Shown here: piece by piece, positions 46,888-56,612 of the stretch
How the letters are laid out: each line of letters opens with the position of its first letter
Numbering within the stretch: position 1 is the first letter of the stretch
Assembly: GCA_021307315.1 (NCBI GenBank)
Contig: JAJSPD010000010.1
Location: 1,047,729-1,111,728 of the forward strand
Source of the DNA: Bisporella sp. PMI_857
Lineage: Eukaryota; Ascomycota; Leotiomycetes; Helotiales; Helotiaceae
Length of the DNA: 64,000 nt
Direction of reading: 5' to 3'
Position numbers and translations under genes: made by a program
The notes under the pieces: generated by a model
Databases searched by the model: none
The model's input: the letters and a program-made list of their open reading frames with translations, nothing else
Told to the model about the DNA's origin: nothing

Positions 46888-48538
46888 ATGGCAGGCAATA
46901 AACCAGGAAGTAAGTCGGGATTCAATCTTTATGTAGCATCACCGGCTGATTAAGTGCCACTTTGCAGAGCCAAAAAGCAAGCGTGTCTCCGTCAGGTTAC
47001 GGCACAAGATAGAGAAAGCTTCGACGGCAAAGCAGAGGAAGGTTAGAAAGGCGGAGAAGAAGAATCCAGAATGGCGATCAAAACTGAAAAAGGACCCTGG
47101 TATCCCAAATCTGTTCCCATACAAAGACAAGATTTTGGCAGAAATTGAAGAAGGTAGAAGGAGAAAGGCGGAAGATGCGGCGAATAGAAGAGCAGCAGCA
47201 AAGTTTACAAAGACCGGAGCGCAGGTAGAGAGAGAGGCAGAGGCCCGGATGGAAGGAGTTGGTGAGGAAGAGATTGAAACTATGCTGGATGAGATGGATG
47301 AGGATTTGGACGAGGATGCGAATCCAATGGCTGCCCTACTTGCCAGCGCTAGAGCAGCAGCTGCAGAATACGATGGCGAGAGTGAAAGTGGAGATGATAT
47401 GGATGAGGATGATGTCTCAGAATCAGACGACAATATGGAACTCGCCGAGCTCAGTAGACTACCGACTCGGAAAGATGGCTCAAGGAAAGCATTTGATAAG
47501 GTCTTTAAGCAAGTTGTGGATGCGGCAGATGTTGTTCTTTATGTGCTTGATGCCCGTGATCCGGAGGGAACACGATCCAGGGAAGTTGAACGGATGGTTA
47601 TGGCCGCGGCTAGTGGTGGAAAGCGGCTGGTCCTCATTCTGAACAAAATTGATCTCATTCCTGTGCCTGTCCTGAAGGCATGGCTCATCCATCTCCGACG
47701 ATACTTCCCGACTCTTCCTCTCCGAGCCTCTGGCCCAGCGCCAAATGCACACACATTCAACCACAAGTCTCTTACCGTACAAAGTACTTCCGCTACTATA
47801 TTCAAAGCGTTAAAATCGTTCGCCCAAGCTAAGCAGCTAAAGCGTGCTATCTCAGTAGGTGTCATTGGATATCCAAACGTGGGAAAGTCATCTGTCATCA
47901 ATGCCTTGACCTCGAGGATGGGTGGTAGTACCGCAGCATGCCCCGTAGGTGCAGAAGCTGGTGTCACCACATCCCTTCGAGAAGTCAAGATTGACGGCAA
48001 ACTCAAGCTGCTCGACTCACCCGGAATTGTATTCCCCAGCTCTGGCGACGGATCCAAAGCGTCAAAAACTGAAGAGCAAGCAAGATTAGTGCTACTAAAC
48101 GCAATACCACCCAAGCAAATCGAAGATCCTGTTCCAGCAGTCACATTACTACTAAAACGTTTATCCGCTTCCCAGGATATGCTCGGCAAACTGATGGACG
48201 TCTACGGTTTGCCGCCACTGATGACCACAAATGGTGATCCAACCACTGATTTCCTCGTCCAAGTTGCCAGAAAGCGCGGACGACTAGGCAAAGGCGGTGT
48301 TCCCAACCTGAACAGTGCCGCAACAACGGTCATCACAGATTGGCGAGACGGACGTATCCAAGGCTGGATGGACGCTCCTGTGTTGGCAGTAGCACCCAGC
48401 GTCCCAGCCGGCTCAGAACAAGATCCCAAGGCTGTTGGGGACCAGAAGGAGATCGTGACTGAATGGGCGGCTGAATTCAAGCTTGAGGGATTGTGGGGGG
48501 ATGGGACAGACGCAAGTGAAGATACCATGCAGGAATAA
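46888..48538 (+). CDS. NUG1: Nucleolar GTPase of the NUG1/GNL3 family
   Basis: Model join(46888..46909,46968..48538), 530 aa. The short first exon (MAGNKPG) is joined by a 58-nt intron to KPKSKRVSVRLRHKIEKA, the Lys-rich RNA-binding and nucleolar-targeting tail of the family. The GTPase motifs are circularly permuted: G4 NKIDLIP comes before G1 GYPNVGKSSVI and G3 DSPGIVFP, with a G2-like GVTTSL between. An acidic stretch (DEMDEDLDEDANP and after) lies before the G domain. The protein is needed for maturation and export of pre-60S ribosomal subunits in yeast. Length matches Nug1. The alternative name Grn1 applies to the fission yeast ortholog. Confidence 0.95.
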
Positions 48539-49587
48539 AAGTCTGGGCTGGCGCACATGGATGGTGGAGTCTGATGTTTATGTAAAAGCTATCAAAGAAG
48601 CTATAGCTCAAGTCTAGAGTTTAGTATACTGCCGCTTAGTAGTAAGTAATGCTGAGACTGCTTTAGAATATGCATATATATACCTGATGGAACTGGTTGG
48701 TCATCATCAAACCTAGGGCATATGCTCACTGCCTTAATTGACCATGCGCATTACGCATATTGACAAGCCGAGATCAAGATGATCATAAACACTTCGGATC
48801 TTCACACAAAGTCATTCTTTTCAGTGCATGACTTCGTGCGAGGGACCACAGCCCTAAATATTTAATGTAATAAGCTTTCCAATTAAGTGAAGGCGGTAGA
48901 CCCATGCAGCAGGTTCTACGGTTATCCTAGGTCAGCTACACCTTTTCCAACAAGTTGACTTATCACAATTTTGAACACACGGTACCGACAATCGGAACTG
49001 ATCATGAGTTCGCGTTGAAAAGCGTGCACTTTCTGCCAGTTTCTTCAATGCAGATTCCACATTCTTGCTTTCTGCAGTACCTTTAAGTACAAAGAACCAG
49101 CAGCGGTGCCAACAATGCCATATCTCCGGTTTGGGAAGGTTTAAATGCTGATGGTGCTAGAACGGCAGCTATGCTAAAGTGTCCAAATGCTAAAAACCTG
49201 TTCTCTCAGCCGACGACACCAGCTATCTCTAGCTGCCAATATTTTCACTTCTATCGGATGTACTTCAACATCGCGGAAGTAAGATTTGATCCAGCAACCC
49301 TGCATCTACTCTCTGTTTGCTGCTTCAACCCCTATGATACTATCTTCGATGACAGCACATTTGCCTGGAGCAAGAGAGACCGATTCATTTAGCCTTGTTG
49401 ACAGGTCGTCGTTGATAACTTTTATACCAGGCTGCAGATATCGAGTGCTAGCTTGCTTCATACTTGTAAGGCCCAACAAGTCTAAGGAGCACCCTAGTCA
49501 CCAAGACTTAACCTAACCTTCCTTGCGATAACCTGGGGTCACCATCACAGATAATGTGATTACTCCGTTGTGAGAATATATCAAGGA
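48539..49587. other. Left flank of the inverted-repeat island
   Basis: About 1 kb of AT-rich intergenic sequence. It contains a small hairpin, ATCACA-GATAA-TGTGAT (49549-49565), and the word GATAACCTGG (49526-49535) that pairs with CAAGGTTATC (49589-49598). No gene seen. Confidence 0.35.
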
Positions 49588-49592
49588 TCAAG

Positions 49593-49602
49593 GTTATCTC
49601 AG
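49593..49602 (+). repeat. Outer inverted repeat, left arm
   Basis: GTTATCTCAG, matched in reverse complement at 60468-60477; CAAG precedes on both sides with one base of difference. Short alone, but it falls in the same order and similar distance (about 90-110 bp) outside the inner repeat at both ends. Confidence 0.55.
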
Positions 49603-49605
49603 TTT

Positions 49606-49692
49606 ACTCAGTCGCTTCGCTGCCAAGGCGATCCACTTAAAATTTCCAAACTAAGCCTATTTGGTTGCGAGCGTCAGCGAAGCGTCTGAGGT
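49606..49692. repeat. Subterminal hairpin, left end
   Basis: ACTCAGTCGCTTCGCTG (49606-49622) pairs with CAGCGAAGCGTCTGAGGT (49675-49692) with one mismatch in the stem and a 52-base loop. The inner arm runs into the inner inverted repeat. Confidence 0.65.
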
Positions 49693-49699
49693 CAAATGG
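49684..49699 (+). repeat. Inner inverted repeat, left arm
   Basis: GTCTGAGGTCAAATGG, a perfect 16-bp match in reverse complement to 60347-60362, extended inward by a degenerate match of about 25 bp. Confidence 0.7.
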
Positions 49700-49879
49700 G
49701 GATCGTTTTAGTGGTAACAATGAAATTTCTGACTTTTTGACAATTTTCAATTGACTACTACTAATCTCACAACGCATCTGTCATTTAAATGCCGGATCAT
49801 AAAGCTAGATAAAGGTTTAAATTTTATAATTATTACAATTTAAATGGTTCAATTGGCTAATAAAAGGGTGAACTACAGC

Positions 49880-50585
49880 GTCGAACGCAAAAAATCGGGT
49901 TTCAAAAGTGATCGAGGTCGGGCTCAATCGAAGGTCAATCGAACGCTATCGATCATTCAACAACCACGCACTCAATTATCTAATACTTATACGTGGAGGG
50001 TCTTTGAAAACAGTGCCATTTTGGATACTAGGTCGTTTATTGAAAGAAAGTGTATTGCGTTGGGAATCGCGAAGGAGGGGTAGAGGTGGTTTGAGACGCG
50101 TTTTTCGGCCCTCGTTGTCGATTATTCAACAACCACCATCTGTATCAATTATTCCTTATAGGTGGAAGGTCTCCCAAGCAGTGCCACCTTTGAATACCTG
50201 GTTGTTTATTGAAGGAAGGTGTATTGCGTTGGTAATCGCGAAGGAGGGGTAAAATTGGTTCGAGAAGCGTGTTTCGGCCATTGTTGTCGATTTTTCACAC
50301 CACCTGTATCAAGTATTCCTTGTACGCTGAAGGTCTCCGAAGCAGTGCCCACTTTAAATACTTGATTGTATATTAAAAGAAGGCATATTGCGTTGGGAAT
50401 CGCGAAGGAGGGGTAGAGGTGGTTTGAGACGCGTTTTTCGGCCCTCGTTGTCGATTATTCAACAACCACCATCTGTATCAATTATTCCTTATAGGTGGAA
50501 GGTCTCCCAAGCAGTGCCACCTTTGAATACCTGGTTGTTTATTGAAGGAAGGTGTATTGCGTTGGTAGTCGCGAAGGAGAGGTAA
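49880..50585. repeat. Tandem repeat, unit about 167 bp, four diverged copies
   Basis: The word GCGTTGGGAATCGCGAAGG recurs at 50057 and 50390. The segment 50057-50249 is repeated at 50390-50582 almost unchanged (offset 333, two units), with a more diverged copy between (50250-50389) and another before 50057. The frames across it (IIQQP..PYRWKVSQAVPPLNTW) are produced by the repeat; I do not treat them as genes. Confidence 0.8.
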
Positions 50586-50668
50586 AGTGATTCAAGCCCC
50601 GCAGTTGCGCTTGTTGTCTGTTTGTTGCAATTGTTAGCTATTGTGATCCAGATAAAAGGGATTCTAGC

Positions 50669-51215
50669 CTTTGTCGACCTTTGTCGACCTTTGTGAGCCA
50701 ATCAGATCGCGCGTATCCTCGCTGGCTCTCAACGTCCTGCACCGCAACCTTTGTCGACCTCTGTCGACCTTTGTGAGCCAATCAGATCGCGTGTATCCTC
50801 GCTGGCTTTCAACGTCCTGCACCGTAGCCTTTGTCGACCTTTGTCGACCTTTGTGAGCCAATCAGATCGCGTGTATCCTCGCTGGCTTTCAACGTCCTGC
50901 ACCGTAGCCTTTGTCGACCTTTGTCGACCTTTGTGAGCCAATCAGATCGCGTGTATCCTCGCTGGCTTTCAACGTCCTGCACCGTAACCTCTGTCAACCT
51001 CTGTCAACCTTTGTCGACTTTTGTGAGCCAATTAGATCGCGCGTATCCTGCTGGCTCTCAACATCCTGCACCGCAACCTCTGTCAACCTTTGTCGACCTT
51101 TGTGAGCCAATCAGATCGCGCGTATCCTCGCTGGCTTTCAACGTCCTGCACCGCAACCTTTGTGGACCCTTGTCAACCTTTGTGAGCCAATCAGATCGCG
51201 TATCCTCGCTGGTGA
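50669..51215. repeat. Tandem repeat, 80-bp unit, about seven copies, with CCAAT-box motif
   Basis: Each unit has two or three CCTTTGTCGA decamers, then TTTGTGAGCCAATCAGATCG, then a TATCCTCGCTGGC block and CGTCCTGCACCG. The last block recurs at 50733, 50813, 50893, 50973, 51062 and 51142; one step is 89 bp. Copies differ by a few bases. The array ends about 25 bp before the helicase start codon, so it may be its promoter. The direct repeats have no variable spacers, so this is not a CRISPR array. Confidence 0.9.
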
Positions 51216-51237
51216 GGTAGAAGTCTGTTCCTCAGCT

Positions 51238-53415
51238 ATGGCTAAGTCAGCAAAACAACACCAAAAAGGCCTAACGAAAGATAGAAGGACTAAATGGTAT
51301 AGAAAACGAGCCCATTTGCCCAGCGAATCTGCTGCGCTTTCTTTTCAAAATACAATTGATCGAATTGTTACACTGCCTCTTTCCGACCTTCCGGCAATTG
51401 TATTTGAAGCTGCAGCGGAGAACTTGGTAGAGTTCCAAGAAGCCGTTATAGAACGGTGTCTTCAGCGTATCCTTTGTATTTCACATCCGGAAAGTTCTAT
51501 AGGTTTTAGTCCTCGCTTCGAGCAAGTTCGTGTTCTTCGACGTCTGATATTCGGCAAAAGCGATACACTGTTAATTGCTCGAACTGGGTTTGGCAAAAGC
51601 TTGATTTTCCATGCTTATTCTATTCTTACGTCTAAAATAACGTTGCAAATTGTTCCATTAAACAAGTTGGGCGAAGAACAATTAGCAGATATTGCACAGT
51701 TGCCCGGAGCTAAACCTTGTTTAGTAACTGCTGATACTAAAAGAAATCACAAGAAATTGTTGATGGAGATTTCAAAAGGAGTGTATACTCACATTTTGCT
51801 CAATCCTGAACAAGTATCTTCACAGTCTTTTCGAGAAATATTAAAAGATCCGTCGTTTCAAAGTCGAGTAGGCTTAGTTGCGATTGACGAATGCCATTTG
51901 GTAAAACAATGGGGAGACAACTTTAGATCCGCTTTCGCTATGCTTGGCCAACTCAGATCGATTCTGCGGCAAGATATAGTATGGTTCGGATGTACTGCAA
52001 CTTTGGATCAGATATCAGAAAAGTCTGTATTAACAAATGCGGGATTTCGTACTATTGGAGACAATCCTGGTCAGACTGAAGTAATTAGAACTTCTATTGA
52101 TCGACCAGATATTACTTTGCATACTATGCCAATATTGAAAGGAACTCTTCAATCGTATAAGCCGTTGTATTGGCTTCTTGACAATGCAGTTTCCAGTGTT
52201 CGAGCTACGCCTGAAGCAATACCGAAAACAATTGTTTTTATTGATAGCATTCGATATGGAACAAAACTGGTAGATATTCTCCGGTCGGCATTGCTCGAAA
52301 AGTCCAAATCATTATTGCGTAATCACTATTCTAGTGCAAAGTCAGTCGATAGCAATTTGTCTGTTTTGAACGTTGTACAAAGCTTTTCTTCTCGAGTTAG
52401 CCAGCACGATCAATCTTACCGATATCAAGAGTTCGAAAAGCCATCCTCGGCTATTCGCATTATGGTAGCGACCACTTCTCTAGGAATGGGAGTAAACATT
52501 AAAGATGTAGCTCGAGTTGTTTGCTGGAATTTCCCTATAAGTTTTGATCCAGCAGATTTGTGGCAACGAATTGGCCGTGGTGGACGAGGAGAAGGTCAAA
52601 CTAGTCAAGCTTATATTTATCTTCCACACTGGGGATTCGATTCTGAAGGCTGTAACAGGCCTACTGTTTCGGATACTGCAACTGCAACTCCAACTCCAAC
52701 TAATACGGTAGCACAACGACCTAAAACTTCTCGAAACATGACTCCAAATAGTCGGCGTACTTTCAGAACCCGATCGACTCAGTTGCAATCTACAAAATTG
52801 AACGTCAGCCAAACGTATGATAGTTGCCAGGATAGCGATAATGAAAGTATAGCTTCTGTAAGAACAGTTGCTTCCGAAAGGTCTACAGTAGATTTGAACT
52901 TACCTAAAGTTAAATATTGGAGCAAGCAAGAAGCTGAAAAACGAGCGGACTTACCTTTGATTTGGAGAGACATTTGTAATCGGTCATGCAAAAGAGCACC
53001 TTTTCTAGAATACTTGCAGGAGAACCTTGTAAGAAATCAAAGTCAAACATCGGTTTCAAAAGAAACATGCTGTAGTGGTTGCAATCCGAGTTTAATGCCC
53101 TTTTCAACTGCTTTTCCACCAGTTGTCAGTTCAGTTAAACGACCTGTTAAAGGATCAAGATCTGGAATTGCTTTAGAGTTGATAGAAGTGTGGGCATTGC
53201 AGCATGCTCAGTTGGTCTGGAAAGATCGATCACGCCGAGTTCCACTTACGTCTACTGCTTTTATTAGCCATAGTATTGCGTGGCAACTGGCGAACTTGTA
53301 CTCTGTCAAAAGTGTTAACAATGTATGTTGGGATACTTTGAGCTTTTCGGAGTTGATGAAAATCATTCCGGATATTTCAGATTGCTATATAAGAATACGA
53401 ACTGCAACGATTTGA
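51238..53415 (+). CDS. RecQ-like superfamily 2 DNA helicase, conserved part
   Basis: Intact 725-codon frame from the first ATG after the repeat array. Helicase motifs in order: ARTGFGKSLIF (motif I, Walker A, about residue 116), VAIDECHLVKQWG (motif II as DECH, about 217), GCTATL (motif III), VATTSLGMGVNIKDVARVV (motif V) and DLWQRIGRGGRGEG (motif VI, arginine finger, about 442). This is the RecQ arrangement, but with no RecQ-C or HRDC domain that I can see. A CCSGC motif lies near residue 620. Fungal genomes carry many copies of such helicases near telomeres and in mobile DNA. The gene probably went on further: see the frameshifted 3' part. It is the only island gene on this strand with enzymatic motifs, so unwinding during element movement or replication is a possible role (inference). 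Confidence 0.85.
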   Translation: MAKSAKQHQKGLTKDRRTKWYRKRAHLPSESAALSFQNTIDRIVTLPLSDLPAIVFEAAAENLVEFQEAVIERCLQRILCISHPESSIGFSPRFEQVRVLRRLIFGKSDTLLIARTGFGKSLIFHAYSILTSKITLQIVPLNKLGEEQLADIAQLPGAKPCLVTADTKRNHKKLLMEISKGVYTHILLNPEQVSSQSFREILKDPSFQSRVGLVAIDECHLVKQWGDNFRSAFAMLGQLRSILRQDIVWFGCTATLDQISEKSVLTNAGFRTIGDNPGQTEVIRTSIDRPDITLHTMPILKGTLQSYKPLYWLLDNAVSSVRATPEAIPKTIVFIDSIRYGTKLVDILRSALLEKSKSLLRNHYSSAKSVDSNLSVLNVVQSFSSRVSQHDQSYRYQEFEKPSSAIRIMVATTSLGMGVNIKDVARVVCWNFPISFDPADLWQRIGRGGRGEGQTSQAYIYLPHWGFDSEGCNRPTVSDTATATPTPTNTVAQRPKTSRNMTPNSRRTFRTRSTQLQSTKLNVSQTYDSCQDSDNESIASVRTVASERSTVDLNLPKVKYWSKQEAEKRADLPLIWRDICNRSCKRAPFLEYLQENLVRNQSQTSVSKETCCSGCNPSLMPFSTAFPPVVSSVKRPVKGSRSGIALELIEVWALQHAQLVWKDRSRRVPLTSTAFISHSIAWQLANLYSVKSVNNVCWDTLSFSELMKIIPDISDCYIRIRTATI

Positions 53416-54394
53416 TAGATTACTTACAATCTTTGGTTGCTTTAGTAGAAGCCAAGTATACTACGCTTCGAATGGAAAATCAAGCTTCCGTACGACTAAC
53501 CGGAAAGAGTCATCGACAGACTTAAGCTCTACGGATCCACTGTTATATATCGAAGCTCAGAAAGCAAAAGACAATAACTTAGCAAGAACTGTAGCTCGGC
53601 GCGCATTAGAGCAATCTGCAGCTGCTGAATTATCAAGGCTAACACAAATAACCTTTTCTTATCGGATCTCTATCTGGATTTCTATCCGGCGGCCTGGTAC
53701 GTCAGAGTCTATTCGAATAGCTGAACAACGGTTGTTAGATATAAGAACAATAACTCAAGATATCGAAAACGCGGCTCAACAAAGAAGAGAGTATTCTTTA
53801 AGCTCAGTGCTGTCTAGTGTGGATTCAGATATAGTGCCAGAAACTCAGCTGGATACAGTGCCAGGAACTCAGCGTAGGTGTTCTTTGAGTTCAGTGCTGT
53901 CTAGTGTAGATTCAGATATGTGCCAGAAACTCAGCCGGATATAGTGCCAGGAACTCAGCGTAGAAGGTGTTCTTTGAGTTCAATGCTGTCTAGTGTAGAT
54001 TCAGATATGGTGCCAGAAACTCAGCCGGATATAGTGCGGGAACTCAGCGTAGAAGTGTTCTTTGAGTTCAATGCTGTCTAGTGTAGATTCAGATATGGTG
54101 CAGAACTCAGCTGGATATAGTGCCAGGAACTCAGCGTAGAAGGTATTCTTTGAGGTCAGCGCTGTCTAGTGTGGATTCAGATATAGTGCCAGGAACTCGG
54201 CGTAGAAAGTGTTCTTTGAGTTCAGTACTGTCTAGTGTGGATTCAGATATAGTGCCAGAACACAACTGAATGTGGTATTGGGTAAAAGATCTGCAGCGGA
54301 TAATTCGAGTATTGCAAGTCGAGTAAAACGTCGAATACCATTAGGAGAATTGGACAGGAATGCTCGAAGAAGGAAGTTGTACCAAAGTGCATAG
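53395..54394 (+). pseudogene. Frameshifted 3' continuation of the helicase gene
   Basis: The helicase frame stops at 53415, but the next frame takes over at once (NTNCNDLIDYLQSLVALVEA, to 53525) and a third after that (STDPLLYIEAQKAKDNNLAR, ARRALEQSAAAEL, to about 53935). A 29-30 residue repeat follows (CSLSSVLSSVDSD, VPETQ, VPGTQRR), itself broken by frameshifts. The last open piece, SSIASRVKRRIPLGELDRN and RRRKLYQSA, ends in TAG at 54392-54394. The run of homologous-looking coding sequence across three frames shows that a longer protein of perhaps 1,000 residues was broken by several small insertions or deletions. Assembly error in the repeats could explain some of them, but not all. Confidence 0.65.
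53793..54255 (+). repeat. Coding tandem repeat, unit about 88 bp, six copies
   Basis: The word TCTTTGAGTTCAGTGCTG recurs with small changes at about 53793, 53881, 53970, 54059, 54147 and 54212. In frame it encodes SLSSVLSSVDSD..VPETQ..VPGTQRR. Unit lengths of 87-90 bp and a final 65-bp step include changes not divisible by three. Confidence 0.85.
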
Positions 54395-55227
54395 AATAAA
54401 TGCATATTTGCAGGCTCATGTATTGAATCTCGAAGCTGATTGGTTCACAAAGGTTGACAAATTTCGACAAACGTAGCTTCGTAATTGGTTGACTGCTGTA
54501 TCTCCAAGCTGATTGGCTCACAAAGGTTGACAAATATTGACAATTGTTGTATTGTTGTTGCTAGTATTGTATTTGAAAATAGTGGGGCATACTCAATTGC
54601 TGTTTTTCTGGCCGCACATTTGTTTGCTATTGTAAACTTTTGTGAGCCAATCAGAACCTTTATATTCAGTAAATAGAAAAACAAATACATACTGACATTC
54701 AATATTACAGTACTATTGTTAGTATTGAAAACCCAACTTCAACCTTTGTGAACCTTTGTGAACCTTTGTAAGCTATTGTAGACTTTTGTAAATGAATCAG
54801 AGCTCTTTTTATAAATAACTAACCTTTTACCTCCAATCTTTCTTTCTTCCTTCCGAACATCACCGTCATCACCATCATCATCATCATCATCATCACCATC
54901 ATCACCATCATGCTCCAAAGCACTTGCGGATTCTGTTCCGCCCAAACTTTCCGGTGTCGGAAGACACCATCGAGCGTGAAGCTCGAAACTTGCCTCGTGG
55001 CCGCTTGCGGTCAGGTAGACTTCGGGTCTACACTCTGTAAATTTCACCAAGTCCTTTTCTTGCTATAAAATAGTAAGAAATATGTAAAAAACAGCACTAA
55101 TAAGTATAATAGTGCTGCTCGTCGAATCCGCCGGGCGGCCGCCCTCGCCCCTCCTCCTCCTCCTCCTCCCGCCGCCGCCGCCGCCACCCTCCCCCTCCCG
55201 CCGCCGACGCCGACGACGACGACGACG
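54395..55227. other. Island spacer with CCAAT-box motifs and CAT microsatellite
   Basis: Three copies of the GATTGG(C/T)TCACAAAGG motif, or its reverse complement, lie at about 54430-54450, 54499-54518 and 54632-54647, with a decamer run CAACCTTTGTGAACCTTTGT at 54738-54770. A CAT/CAC trinucleotide run spans 54860-54910. A 103-codon minus-strand frame (55050-54739) contains an Asp run from this repeat; I see no support for it as a gene. Confidence 0.5.
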
Positions 55228-55304
55228 ATGACGAGCACCAGGGTTTCGACCCTCTTCCCTCTCCCTTTCCCTCTCTTTCTCCCTCCCCTCCGGGCTCCCC
55301 TCCT

Positions 55305-56046
55305 CATGGAGGAGGAGAAGAAGAAGGAGAAGAAGTGTAAGTTTGTATATATCTATTTTGATATATGGAAAACTAACCTTGAACAGTCCTGCCGCCGCCG
55401 CTGCCGCCGCCATGTAAGTTTGTATATATATGCATCTTGGTGTATCTATTTTGATATATCCACTTTAGTATATATATCTATTCTGGTATATAGAAAACTA
55501 ACCTTGAATAGCCCTGCCGCCACCCCTGCCATCCTCTCCCAGGCCCAATGGGCCCAGGCGCAGGTGGCCGACCAACCTCGCCTCCCTTGGGATTGGGCCC
55601 AAGGAAACCGTCCGGGTCTGACCCCGGAGTACCAGCCAGTGCAGGCTGGGAAGTGGTGGTCCCGGTCTGCGGAGCAATGGGACGCAATGGTGCCCGCAGA
55701 TCGGGCCAGATTCTCCGGTGTGGGGAGAATCATGGAGACGGAATTGGGGGTGAAGTTGGCCGATGAAGATCGGTGCTCTGCTTGCCAGCAGAGAGGAGAG
55801 GAATGCTGGGTTTACTCTGCAAAGGGTAAATCCCAGGTGAAGTACGCCGGTGACGGCTGCGCGCGGTGCCGGGCGAAAGCTCGGAAAGGTGGCTGCAGTC
55901 TTGCAGGCCGCCAACCCCGCCGCCGCAGGCCCTCCACTCACCTCCTCCTCCTCCTGTGCTCGCGGCGAAGCCGCCAGGTGGTCCACCGCCTGGAGCTGGC
56001 GGCAGCCAATAGCGGTCTGAGGCCGGGTATTGTTGCCCTCTGTTAG
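55305..56046 (+). CDS. Cys-rich zinc-ribbon-like protein gene, 5' end undefined
   Basis: The main exon (55512-56046) encodes WWSRSAEQWDAMVPADRARF, then a Cys cluster: RCSACQQRGEECWVYS, about 15 residues, then GCARCRAKARKGGCSL. Six to seven cysteines in CxxC-type pairs suggest a metal-binding or DNA-binding ribbon; similar clusters are, from memory, common in repeat-rich regions of Leotiomycete genomes. Upstream lie two intron-like segments (55337-55386 and 55414-55511) with a 27-nt Ala-coding mini-exon (55387-55413) between. Splicing both keeps the frame of the main exon. I found no ATG in that frame, so the start given is only where the frame is open. The local GC content is far above that of the rest of the island. 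Confidence 0.4.
55337..55511 (+). repeat. Duplicated intron-like segment
   Basis: Segments 55337-55386 and 55414-55511 begin with the same GTAAGTTTGTATATAT and end with the same AAAACTAACCTTGAA(C/T)AG, including the branch site. The segment between, TCCTGCCGCCGCC.., resembles the start of the following exon. One exon-intron unit appears to have been copied in tandem; the second intron has an inner expansion of TATATC words. Confidence 0.75.
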
Positions 56047-56331
56047 TGCTCTGCTTCGTAGGTAAGCTTCGAGTAGGCGCTGTTACTCAAGTAGGCCGTA
56101 GGCCGAACGGGGACAGTGTCCTATGAGGGCCCAACTGCAAGTATCACTATCATGGCTTATTTGGAAGTAGTTGGACGGGTGGATAGGCGGGGGAGTGGTG
56201 GTTGTCGCCCTCTGTTGGTGCTCTGCTTCGTAGGTAAGCTTCGAGTAGGCGCTGTTACTCAAGTAGGCCGCAGGCCGAACGGGGGCAGTGTCCTATGAGG
56301 GCCCAACTGCAAGTATCATCATCATGGCTTA
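56035..56331. repeat. Direct repeat of 125 bp, two copies
   Basis: 56035-56159 and 56207-56331 agree at nearly all positions with a constant offset of 172 bp (GTTACTCAAGTAGGCC, GCAGTGTCCTATGAGG words in both). The first copy starts inside the last codons of the Cys-rich gene, so the end of that frame is part of the repeat. Confidence 0.9.
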
Positions 56332-56612
56332 GGTATATATATTGAAATGAACGCTGGTCGTTGCAGTTGATATTTGCCGGTGCTCATATTGATTTTAATT
56401 TGACGTTGCAACGTGATTCCGTTATCTAAACGTTATCAATACTCGCGACTTGATTGGCTTACAAAGGTTAACAAAGGTCCACAAAGCTTGTAGATAGGCT
56501 GACTAATCGACAAAAATGGGTTTCTCCTCCTTTTTCTACTTTGCTTGCGATTTAATTGGCTCACAAAGGTTCACAAAAGTTGGTATAAACTACTACTAAC
56601 CCAAAATCAAAT
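56332..56612. other. Spacer with two CCAAT-box motifs
   Basis: Motifs GATTGGCTTACAAAGG (56451-56466) and AATTGGCTCACAAAGG (56552-56567), both with following decamers ending in ACAAAGG or ACAAAAG. They lie just beyond the 3' end of the DUF6589-type gene. Confidence 0.6.

Noticed and set aside
49844..50585. Plus-strand frames of 65-114 codons left of the helicase
   Set aside because: They follow the 167-bp tandem repeat exactly and have no domain; treated as repeat artefacts.
50664..51220. Possible CRISPR array
   Set aside because: Units of 80 bp are near-identical throughout with no unique spacers, and the organism is a eukaryote.
55044..55413. Minus-strand frames with long Arg, Gly or Ala runs
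   Set aside because: Produced by CCG/GAC triplet runs on the other strand.
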